From positions 1 through 25,701 of the IMG/VR virus record IMGVR_UViG_3300030060_002404: a stretch of 25,701 nt of DNA; one strand, given 5' to 3'. A model generated the notes under the pieces. The model had not been told where the DNA came from and made no database searches. It saw only the letters and a program-made list of their open reading frames with translations. The stretch's first letter is position 1; the number at the start of each line of letters is the position of its first letter. The position numbers and the translations under genes were made by a program. The DNA comes from a virus. Positions 6,250 to 12,683 of the stretch are shown here, one piece after another.

Positions 6250-6570
6250 TTATAAATTAGGGATTATTTGTTTAGCTAACTCTCTTAATGCTTTTTTGTC
6301 CGTTATAACATTTTTTACACAATCTGTATATAGGCTAGGTTGTGCATCATATACTTGAATTAAATATTCCATTACTACCTTTTGTGTTGTCCAAAATTGT
6401 TTATATAGCATATTTTTATTTTTCATACCGTGTGCTTCCCACATTGACTCTCGCCATCCAAAATCGTTTACATAACTACAGAGCGAATCTGTTTCATATT
6501 TAGTAAAAAATTCTAAATCTCTTATTATTTCTTTTTCCATTGCTTTTTGTAATTTTTCTTCGTAAGTCAT
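6250..6570 (-). CDS. Hypothetical early protein
   Basis: The 106-residue product is acidic at the N-terminus and rich in aromatic residues and Met (FGWRESMWEAHGMKNKNMLYKQFW). The predicted structure is helical throughout, and no known motif is visible. It is the second gene after the early promoter, with a 20-base gap before it. Early phage genes in this position often modify host functions, but nothing in the sequence says which. Confidence 0.65.
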   Translation of the reverse strand: MTYEEKLQKAMEKEIIRDLEFFTKYETDSLCSYVNDFGWRESMWEAHGMKNKNMLYKQFWTTQKVVMEYLIQVYDAQPSLYTDCVKNVITDKKALRELAKQIIPNL

Positions 6571-6590
6571 AATTGTTAGTTGTTTTAAAA

Positions 6591-6854
6591 TTATCCTTTT
6601 AGTATTAATATTAATTCGTTTGTCATATCATCTGTAAAGCTACGAAAACAAAAATTAGTATAACAATCTAAATTGTTTTTGAATATCCTTTTGGCTTTAC
6701 TAAGCTTCTTATTTGTCTTTGCTCTTTCTTGTTTTATAAACTCGTGAGAATATGCAGATAATATAGCGATTTCGCTAGTTCTGAAAGTTCCTATACTTAT
6801 TAGAAAGTTACCTGCCTTTATTATAGTTCCTTTTTTTATTTCTAAATTTTCCAT
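6591..6854 (-). CDS. First early gene, hypothetical basic protein
   Basis: I place the start at the ATG at 6854 (MENLEIKKGTIIKAGNFLIS), giving 87 residues. The frame is open to 6929, but the promoter-like elements at 6887-6918 lie inside that extension, and the ATG at 6854 is preceded by an A-rich leader typical of Bacteroidota genes. The C-terminal half is lysine rich (KTNKKLSKAKRIFKNN) and contains two Cys in CYTNFC. I recognise no family. As the first gene of the early cluster it may be a host-takeover or regulatory protein. Confidence 0.6.
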   Translation of the reverse strand: MENLEIKKGTIIKAGNFLISIGTFRTSEIAILSAYSHEFIKQERAKTNKKLSKAKRIFKNNLDCYTNFCFRSFTDDMTNELILILKG

Positions 6855-6886
6855 TGTTTTGTGTTTTAGTTTGTTAATTTCTTTGG

Positions 6887-6918
6887 CTAAAGTAATACAT
6901 TCTAAACTTCTGTGCAAA
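6887..6918 (-). promoter_or_regulatory. Early promoter, Bacteroidota type
   Basis: On the minus strand TTTG (6918-6915) is followed after 20 bases by TACTTTAG (6894-6887). This matches the Bacteroidota -33 TTTG / -7 TAnnTTTG pattern with one mismatch in the -7 element. Transcription would start near 6880 and run into an A-rich leader ending at the ATG at 6854. It lies just downstream of the late terminator, as expected for the promoter of a new transcription unit. Confidence 0.6.
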
Positions 6919-6993
6919 CTTTTTAACAAAAAAAGTATGTTTTTTTTAGTTTACTAGAGTAAAAAAATGTTAAAGTTTTTTAAATATAGGTAT

Positions 6994-7026
6994 AAAAAAA
7001 GAGGATATTCGCTAAAATATCCCCTC
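6994..7026 (-). terminator. Intrinsic terminator ending the late/lysis operon
   Basis: In the minus-strand transcript GAGGGGATATT (7026-7016), a six-base loop and AATATCCTC (7009-7001) form a hairpin, with a two-base bulge. Seven U residues follow (plus-strand A run 6994-7000). It lies about 70 bases after the phosphoesterase stop and before the early promoter, so it separates the two clusters. The 6930-7092 stretch otherwise contains no gene. Confidence 0.8.
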
Positions 7027-7092
7027 AAAACAACTTAAAATTAACTTAATAACTAAGGTTTTTATAACCAAAACGCTGCAAATATATAAAAA

Positions 7093-7830
7093 TTATAATT
7101 CCATCATAACATTTATAGGAGTTTTTCCGTTGTTTAATATAACCCCACAAGCAATAGCTGGTTTTTTTCCAGCCTTAGCATAAGCCATAGCGTAAGATTT
7201 AAAGTCTATACCTGAGCCTATTTGCATTCCAAAGATTCTATATTTAGCTCCAACATAGTGTTCTGTATAGCATTGAGTATGCAAGTGTCCTTGAACAGTA
7301 TTCATCATATCTGCTCGGCATTTAGTCCTAGCTGTTCCAGCTTCACCGTGTATGTATTGAACATCATTTAAGACATACCTTTCTAAAAACTCCCATTGAG
7401 GCACTTCTAAGACTTCCTGATAGCTTTTAATCCATTTGCTTGGTATTGATGAGGTTTGTCCTTTACGGAATATCATACGATCGTGATTTCCGATTATAAC
7501 TTTAGCTACTGGAAATGCTTTATACCATTTAGCTATTTTACTTATTGCTAGTTCTAGTTCATCTGCTCCACCTAAACCATCAGCGTTAGTCTCGTGATAG
7601 CTTGAATAGTGATTATCTATGATGTCCCCTATGAATATGACATCAGTACATTTATAATGATAATAAGTGTTTAGACAAAATTCTAAATATCCATCTAAAC
7701 AGAAAGGCTCGTGTAAATCACCAATAACTAGGACATTGCTATCTTCACCTTTTTGATTTTTATAGTGTCTGTATTTATCAATAAGACTCCATTCATCAGG
7801 TTTTAGTCTGTACCTTTTTTGGTTTTTCAT
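7093..7830 (-). CDS. Calcineurin-like metallophosphoesterase
   Basis: The 245-residue protein has the full set of metallophosphoesterase motifs: GDLH (37-40) with Asp38 and His40, GDIID (68-72), GNHD (114-117), His161, and GHLH (181-184). These ligate the two metals and hydrolyse phosphoester bonds, so an active enzyme is expected. The substrate cannot be told from sequence; RNA or DNA ends, nucleotides, or phosphoproteins are all possible. It is the last gene of the late operon, overlapping the holin gene by ATGA and followed by the terminator. That is an unusual place for a DNA-metabolism enzyme. Confidence 0.85.
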   Translation of the reverse strand: MKNQKRYRLKPDEWSLIDKYRHYKNQKGEDSNVLVIGDLHEPFCLDGYLEFCLNTYYHYKCTDVIFIGDIIDNHYSSYHETNADGLGGADELELAISKIAKWYKAFPVAKVIIGNHDRMIFRKGQTSSIPSKWIKSYQEVLEVPQWEFLERYVLNDVQYIHGEAGTARTKCRADMMNTVQGHLHTQCYTEHYVGAKYRIFGMQIGSGIDFKSYAMAYAKAGKKPAIACGVILNNGKTPINVMMEL

Positions 7831-8213
7831 TTATTTTTTTTGATTTTCTCTAACCCTCTTGAGCCAAAATAAGCTCCATAAGCTAATAATAAAAGGCTTT
7901 GATATATAGGCTTATATCCTTCGTCAAGAGTAAATTTACCAATGTTGCCATCAGCAAAAGATATAATAGTAAATACTACCGTTATAAATATAAGACTCAT
8001 AGGACGAATATTTTTTGAAAGCCAATTATCACTCGAATTATCTGAAATCCACCTTTTTGATACTTGCTTTTCAATTAAAGATTCTTGCTCTTGAACTATC
8101 TTATGTAGTTGATTTTTAAGTTGCAGCTTTTCTTCTTTTGATGTGATTACCTCATCAACTATTGTATCTGCTTTGCCTAGTAAGTTTCCTAGTATGTTTC
8201 CTAATATAGCCAT
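7827..8213 (-). CDS. Holin of the 3TM holin superfamily
   Basis: The 128-residue product has an N-terminal amphipathic segment (residues 1-15), a charged coiled-coil region (20-55), and then the motif WLSKNIRPMSLIFI leading into a hydrophobic segment (72-88). A second hydrophobic segment (103-118) ends in YFGSRGLEKIKKNK. The W-x-x-x-x-I-R-P motif and the terminal Y-F-G-x-R-x-x-E-K are characteristic of phage and GTA holins of this superfamily. It would form lesions in the inner membrane at lysis. It sits between the DUF5675 gene and the phosphoesterase. Confidence 0.85.
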   Translation of the reverse strand: MAILGNILGNLLGKADTIVDEVITSKEEKLQLKNQLHKIVQEQESLIEKQVSKRWISDNSSDNWLSKNIRPMSLIFITVVFTIISFADGNIGKFTLDEGYKPIYQSLLLLAYGAYFGSRGLEKIKKNK

Positions 8214-8214
8214 A

Positions 8215-8679
8215 TTATATTGATTTATAAGTGATTTTCACTTCATTACCTAACTCTAACTCTTTAGCTATTTTTGGATAAATTCTTTTGTAAGCGTTAG
8301 TAGATTTTCCAATAAATCCATCTTTTATAATGTAGTTGTTTTCTTGAGAATCTCCTAATAACAAACAGCCTCCAGTATCTTCATCAGTATTACCACAATG
8401 AAAAAGAACATATTTAAAATATGGAACATCTAAAACTTCTATCATTCCCTTATGAATACCTTTAAACCTTTTACTGTATTTATTATGAAATCCACCCTCT
8501 TTTCTAAATCCTAGATAATAAACTCCATTAGGTATTCTAGTCTCTCCTTTTACTTTTAAGACTCTTTGTTCATCTTCTAAAGTATAACATAAAAAGTTAA
8601 GTCCTAAATCATTAACCTCAAATAAAAGTCCATTAGTACTATCTTGTTGAGAGCTAAATCTTAATACTAGCAATTCCAT
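8215..8679 (-). CDS. DUF5675-family protein, candidate cell-wall enzyme
   Basis: The 154-residue product matches the DUF5675 pattern: TRIPNGVYYLG (48-57), a glycine/His segment (GGFHNKYSKRF, 62-72), and VLFHCGN (91-97) followed by TGGCLLLG (102-109). The His94 and Gly-Gly-Cys105 pairing resembles the H...(S/T)xGC signature of YkuD-type L,D-transpeptidases. A peptidoglycan-acting role is therefore reasonable but unproven. No classical lysozyme, amidase or transglycosylase is visible anywhere in the window, and the gene is flanked by holin-like genes. It may therefore be the endolysin or a lysis accessory. Confidence 0.75.
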   Translation of the reverse strand: MELLVLRFSSQQDSTNGLLFEVNDLGLNFLCYTLEDEQRVLKVKGETRIPNGVYYLGFRKEGGFHNKYSKRFKGIHKGMIEVLDVPYFKYVLFHCGNTDEDTGGCLLLGDSQENNYIIKDGFIGKSTNAYKRIYPKIAKELELGNEVKITYKSI

Positions 8680-8765
8680 TATCTACAAGAACAGTTATTA
8701 CAAATGTTAAGAGATACCTTTTTAAAGGTTAAATAATATATTGTGAAGCAAATAATCTTTTTCAT
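8679..8765 (-). CDS. 28-codon coupled gene in the lysis cassette
   Basis: An ATG at 8765 overlaps the upstream stop as ATGA and its own stop overlaps the next start as TAATG, leaving 28 codons with no spare bases on either side. The peptide begins MKKIICFTIYYLTFKKVSLN and ends in a Cys-rich tail (ICNNCSCR). It has a short hydrophobic N-terminus after two lysines, like a minimal signal or anchor. It could be a short membrane peptide of the lysis system, but no family can be assigned at this length. Confidence 0.55.
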   Translation of the reverse strand: MKKIICFTIYYLTFKKVSLNICNNCSCR

Positions 8766-8971
8766 TTTTTTTGTTTTATAAATTCTAATATTATGTCTAT
8801 TTTTTTCTTAATTTCTTCCATATTTTCCGCAGCTCTTTCGTGATGTTTCGAGAATTGGTTACGAACTTCATACAACGAAAAAACGAGAAACCTATATAAA
8901 GCATATAAACTTCCCAACAATAACACTACTGACAAGCCATAGCTTTCAATTAATTTTAATATCTCTTCCAT
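8762..8971 (-). CDS. Small membrane protein, holin- or spanin-like
   Basis: The 69-residue product has one hydrophobic segment at about residues 12-33 (LSVVLLLGSLYALYRFLVFSLY), followed by a charged helical tail (HERAAENMEEIKKKIDIILEF) that could form a coiled coil. Single-span proteins with this layout occur in phage lysis cassettes as holins, pinholins or inner-membrane spanin partners. Its neighbours fit that setting: a basic 42-residue protein upstream, and a 28-codon gene and DUF5675 downstream. There is no lipobox. Confidence 0.65.
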   Translation of the reverse strand: MEEILKLIESYGLSVVLLLGSLYALYRFLVFSLYEVRNQFSKHHERAAENMEEIKKKIDIILEFIKQKK

Positions 8972-9099
8972 TATCTTCCTTGACTATTATAAGGCTTTAA
9001 ATATTGTGAGCCTCCTTTTGTTCTACTTTTATTCTTAGAGTGTACTTTGCGTTTTACTTTAGGTTTTCTAAAAAAACTATTTATTATTTTCTTTGCCAT
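8971..9099 (-). CDS. 42-residue highly basic coupled protein
   Basis: The frame from the ATG at 9099 overlaps the fibre-gene stop as TAATG, and its own TAA overlaps the next ATG in the same way. The 42-residue product is strongly basic (FFRKPKVKRKVHSKNKSRTK) and ends GGSQYLKPYNSQGR. The precise double junction makes expression very likely. The function is unknown; possibilities include a nucleic-acid-binding peptide or a membrane-disrupting lysis peptide. Confidence 0.7.
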   Translation of the reverse strand: MAKKIINSFFRKPKVKRKVHSKNKSRTKGGSQYLKPYNSQGR

Positions 9100-9575
9100 T
9101 ATCTTAATGCTAAATCAACGGTTTTAACGACTGGCCTTCCAGTAGTATTATCAGTAATTGTTATTCTTAGGGTATATGTACCCCTTGAATTATTTACATC
9201 AAATTGCATTGTCATATTAGCTGTATTTAACCCCTGACTTACTTTGGCTGTGTTTGTAGTTATTGCATTAGATTGGCTAGTAGTAATACCAACCTTAGCT
9301 GTGTTAGCTGTTATAGCATTAGCTTGAGCTGTTGTTAAAGTGTCAATATCATTAGATACATATCTTCTAAGTTCTTCAATATCCTCTTGCATTTGTTGAA
9401 CTATATAAACTAAACCAGCATTGAATAGTAAATTAGTTTCATCATTAATATATTCTTTATCATTAAAAGCATTTTGCAAAATAGATTCTTTTGTTGCATC
9501 AATAGTTTTAGTATCTGCACTAGCTCCTGTTTTTCTATTATAAAGTTCTTCTGATTTTTTATTTGCTAAAGCCAT
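9099..9575 (-). CDS. Tail fibre-like protein with NAIT.NTAKV repeats
   Basis: The 158-residue protein has an N-terminal helical region (1-80) and two copies of a repeat, QANAITANTAKVGITT (84-99) and QSNAITTNTAKVSQG (101-115). The C-terminal beta-rich part (120-158) is about 40 residues. Tandem A-I-T-x-N-T-A-K-V units are common in marine phage fibres, where they form trimeric coiled-coil shafts. The protein is therefore probably a short fibre or fibre-tip adaptor that projects from the tail. It lies between the tail genes and the lysis cassette. Its ATG directly abuts the TAG of the small membrane gene upstream. Confidence 0.75.
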   Translation of the reverse strand: MALANKKSEELYNRKTGASADTKTIDATKESILQNAFNDKEYINDETNLLFNAGLVYIVQQMQEDIEELRRYVSNDIDTLTTAQANAITANTAKVGITTSQSNAITTNTAKVSQGLNTANMTMQFDVNNSRGTYTLRITITDNTTGRPVVKTVDLALR

Positions 9576-9737
9576 CTATTTTCTATTTTTTCTATAATGA
9601 ATGTATTTGTCAAGTGTGTATATTATACCTAAAAGCAAACCTATGATCTGCAATATTTGTTCTACATTACTGAAGCTTATTCCAATACTTAAAGTATTTA
9701 TTGCTAATACATCGATATTGTCTTTAATAAAATTCAT
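9576..9737 (-). CDS. 53-residue single-span membrane protein
   Basis: An ATG at 9737 overlaps the stop of the preceding tail gene as ATGA and opens 53 codons ending in TAG at 9576-9578. That stop directly abuts the fibre gene start. The product begins MNFIKDNIDVLAINTLSIGI. It has one hydrophobic segment (about residues 27-41, EQILQIIGLLLGIIY) and a basic C-terminus (KYIHYRKNRK), a positive-inside anchor. It may be a holin-class or tail-associated membrane peptide. It fills an otherwise empty gap of 158 bases. Confidence 0.7.
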   Translation of the reverse strand: MNFIKDNIDVLAINTLSIGISFSNVEQILQIIGLLLGIIYTLDKYIHYRKNRK

Positions 9738-10522
9738 TGTCTTGGATCGAAAGAGATTAATAATTGAACTATTATATTATAAAAAACAGATTGATCTAGT
9801 TGCCCTGTTGCTCTAAAGACTGGTAATACACAAGTATTTGAAGCTAAAGCGTGAGTTGTACTATTTTTTACATAAAAATTATATGTTGCATCGTTTTGAC
9901 TTGTAAAGCTTTGAGATTCTATTAAAGATATAGTTTGACTTGAATTGTTATTCTGTGCAATAGGTAACTCAAAAAGTAAAACACTACAATTTCTATTTGT
10001 GCTTCCAGTTAAATTTGCAGTATATGTAATATGTTCTATTCTTGCTCCATTAGGAGGCGTTAAAAAAACACTATACAATGAGGCAAAATCAGCATCAACA
10101 GAGCTACCATCTGCAAAAGTACTAGATGAATCATTTGTAAAAGCAGCTGGTACATTATCATCTCGTAAAAAATCATTAGATGATCTTACTTTAGATGCGT
10201 ATATAGGAATATTGACTGTTGTATATTTTCGTAAAAGATTTTCGTATTTTGTTTGTTGTTTTTGAATAACAATACTACCTTCTGGAATAGGTGTGTCAAA
10301 TGTAGTAGAGCTAAAAGTTATTCTATCTAATGAAGTATCCAAATCTGCCGTTAGTGTGACTGGGTATTGTCTTCCAGTACCTTTATTAATTATAATAACT
10401 ACATCACCACTTTTAGCCATTGTTATAGGTACAGCAAAAACATTTATAGTCGTTAGTGTTCCGCTTACTGTTTCAGAAGTAGTAGCTAAAACATCATTAT
10501 TTAAGTATTGTTGTAAGCTCAT
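9734..10522 (-). CDS. Tail protein, probable tail-tip or receptor-binding component
   Basis: The 262-residue product is Ser/Thr/Asn-rich and almost entirely beta-like. It has a stretch (GDVVIIINKGTGRQYPVTLTADLD, about 39-62) resembling a small beta barrel of tail adaptors, and a C-terminal half typical of phage receptor-binding or fibre proteins. There is no enzymatic motif. It begins one base after the stop of the large tail-tip gene and precedes the fibre genes. A role at the distal end of the tail is likely. The family is not recognised. Confidence 0.65.
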   Translation of the reverse strand: MSLQQYLNNDVLATTSETVSGTLTTINVFAVPITMAKSGDVVIIINKGTGRQYPVTLTADLDTSLDRITFSSTTFDTPIPEGSIVIQKQQTKYENLLRKYTTVNIPIYASKVRSSNDFLRDDNVPAAFTNDSSSTFADGSSVDADFASLYSVFLTPPNGARIEHITYTANLTGSTNRNCSVLLFELPIAQNNNSSQTISLIESQSFTSQNDATYNFYVKNSTTHALASNTCVLPVFRATGQLDQSVFYNIIVQLLISFDPRQ

Positions 10523-10523
10523 A

Positions 10524-12683
10524 TTACCAAGTATTAGTGTTTATATTAGAATTATTAACTAAGCTTTGAGCTTCTATTGTGTCTGTTAATGTTGGTGATG
10601 AAGTGTTTATTTCGTACCATTCACCGTCCCAAGTATCAGTATTCGCTACAAAAGAACATTGATAAGGAATATAAAACTTTGAGTCAATAGTTATTCCATT
10701 GTCAAACTTGTAGCCATTTGTACCATCATTTTGAGATAGTATTTTTAATGAGCCATTGAATATCTTAGCTCCGTCATTTTGCCCTTTCATTACTTCATTT
10801 AAACAAAGCGCAGTAATTCTTTTACCTGTACCAGCTCCGTAAGCTTTCCAACTTGCAATAGTTCCATCATCAAAAGAGCTACCATTAGCACTAGCCTCTA
10901 GCCTACCTTGTGCTGAAGCATTAGGTCCTGTCCCAAAAAATACCTCGCCTAAATCTTGAGTTACGCCATTTGAAATATTTTGAGATGTAAGAAATAATTG
11001 TTGACTTGTTGATTCTCCATTAATATAAGCTTGTATTAATTGATTTTCTGAGTTTTCAGGTGGTGAATAAATATAAAATTTAGCTTGATCTGTTGGCGCA
11101 GTACCAGCTACCTCTGTCCCAAGAAGTGGATCATTACTCCCAAAATTAAAAAATACCCTAGCGTAAAATTCAAAAAATAAAGTACCATCAAAAGGGAGTT
11201 CTTCACTTTCAAACTCAAGTAGAAAAGTATTTTGTGGAGTATCATAAAAAAAATCAGTACTTCCAAAGAAATTAAAACCTCCTGGTATATTACCAAAAAC
11301 ATCATTAGTAGTCCAAGTTGCTAGTCCTCCATTAGTATAAGAAGAACGACAGTATTGAGTTGAAGATGAGCCAACTAATTTCAGTCTGTGATATACTAAG
11401 CATACTGTATTAGTTCCGCTAGTTATTGTATTAAATTCTGCATAACTACCATCAAAAGCTCTGTTAAAATTTCTTTTTACTTTAATAGTTTGTCCAGTTA
11501 TTTGTTGAACTTCGCCTAATTCATAAGATATAAAATCAGTTGTTGCATCATTTATTCCGTATATATCGCTTTCAGTTTGAAAATCCTCAGCGTTTGTATG
11601 ATAACCCTTCCAACAAACTAGAGCATTATTAGGAGCTGATGAGGACAAAACTCCCCCTGACTCATCTAAGATTCTTAAAGGATCTAAGTCATAAGCTTTA
11701 AACATTTCATATACTAATCTAACTTCTTTTAATATACTAAGTTGATCGAAGTCATTACCAGCCAACCTTTGTATATTAGTACCATCTTCTGTCTTGTTTA
11801 AAGTTTCTGAGCCAGTCGTGTCAGGTGTGTATGTGCTTCCGTTATTGCCTTTTTTATATGTTCTGAAAAACTGAGTTGAGCTATTCATTTGCTCGTAAGT
11901 GTTAACTTGGACAAAAGTCCAAACACCATTTGACAAAAATAATCTAGCTCCGAAAACTTTACAAATATCATCTAATAGCTTAAATGCTGTCTTTGGTTGT
12001 CTTACTCCGTTGTTATCAATAGGAGCATAAGCAGAAGCTTTAAATCGACATAAATTTAATGGATCATTACCAACAGCTCTAGTCATTGAAGCATTAGTCC
12101 AATCAACAATAGTTTTAATATATATATCATTTGTGTCCCAATTGTTCTCTGTGTCTACATCAGTAGTTAAACAGTTGTATATATATCTATATGGACTATA
12201 AGAAGCGTTAAACTCATAAACAACTTCTTCATTGAATGGAATATTATCTAAAGCTCCAAGTCCACAAATAGCCGTAAGAGTTACTTTTCTAGGGAGTGAT
12301 ATATCATCTTCAGCGTTTATATCATTCAATAAATTACCTACCCAAAATAAAGAGTATGATGAATCATTAGCTCCTGATTCAATTTTTAGCTGCCATCTTT
12401 TATAGTCTGATGTTCTTATTGAGTCTACGATTCCGTTGATATTAACTTGATTACCACCTCCTGAGCTGTCAGTTATAAAAAAACTAAAATCGCATTTAGA
12501 TGGTATAAGTCCAGTGAATCTGTTGTCATCCTCTGTTTCGTAAGTCAATACAAAACCCTCCTCAGAATTTTCAACATCTGTATATAGTGTTGATGTAGAG
12601 CTTAGAGTGTCAATGATAGTAACTCTATAAAAAGTATTTCTATCACTTGTAAACTCAGTCTGTATTCTATTATCTATCGCCAT
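10524..12683 (-). CDS. Large tail-tip (distal tail / hub) protein
   Basis: The 719-residue protein follows the tape measure gene with a TAATG overlap, the position of the distal tail and tail-associated proteins in siphoviruses. It is beta-rich and Thr/Ser/Asn/Gly-rich. The N-terminal region (about 1-150, with FTGLIPSKCDFSFFITD and a glycine loop SSGGGNQ) could form the hub-binding domain. The remainder has long beta stretches without a recognisable catalytic motif. I infer a hub or tip role from order, size and composition. Confidence 0.7.
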   Translation of the reverse strand: MAIDNRIQTEFTSDRNTFYRVTIIDTLSSTSTLYTDVENSEEGFVLTYETEDDNRFTGLIPSKCDFSFFITDSSGGGNQVNINGIVDSIRTSDYKRWQLKIESGANDSSYSLFWVGNLLNDINAEDDISLPRKVTLTAICGLGALDNIPFNEEVVYEFNASYSPYRYIYNCLTTDVDTENNWDTNDIYIKTIVDWTNASMTRAVGNDPLNLCRFKASAYAPIDNNGVRQPKTAFKLLDDICKVFGARLFLSNGVWTFVQVNTYEQMNSSTQFFRTYKKGNNGSTYTPDTTGSETLNKTEDGTNIQRLAGNDFDQLSILKEVRLVYEMFKAYDLDPLRILDESGGVLSSSAPNNALVCWKGYHTNAEDFQTESDIYGINDATTDFISYELGEVQQITGQTIKVKRNFNRAFDGSYAEFNTITSGTNTVCLVYHRLKLVGSSSTQYCRSSYTNGGLATWTTNDVFGNIPGGFNFFGSTDFFYDTPQNTFLLEFESEELPFDGTLFFEFYARVFFNFGSNDPLLGTEVAGTAPTDQAKFYIYSPPENSENQLIQAYINGESTSQQLFLTSQNISNGVTQDLGEVFFGTGPNASAQGRLEASANGSSFDDGTIASWKAYGAGTGKRITALCLNEVMKGQNDGAKIFNGSLKILSQNDGTNGYKFDNGITIDSKFYIPYQCSFVANTDTWDGEWYEINTSSPTLTDTIEAQSLVNNSNINTNTW

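Noticed and set aside
7079-7086. TATATTTG (-7-like) on the minus strand just after the phosphoesterase gene
   Set aside because: There is no TTTG at the proper distance upstream, and the late terminator lies just downstream, so it would yield only a very short RNA. It is probably a chance match in AT-rich DNA.
8716-8729. Small inverted repeat ACCTTT...AAAGGT
   Set aside because: It is short, AT-rich and inside the 28-codon coupled gene with no U tract, so it is not supported as a terminator.
11108-11305. Minus-strand 65-codon frame inside the large tail-tip gene
   Set aside because: It is a hydrophobic, Leu/Phe-rich alternative frame within a continuous 719-residue gene and has no independent start context.
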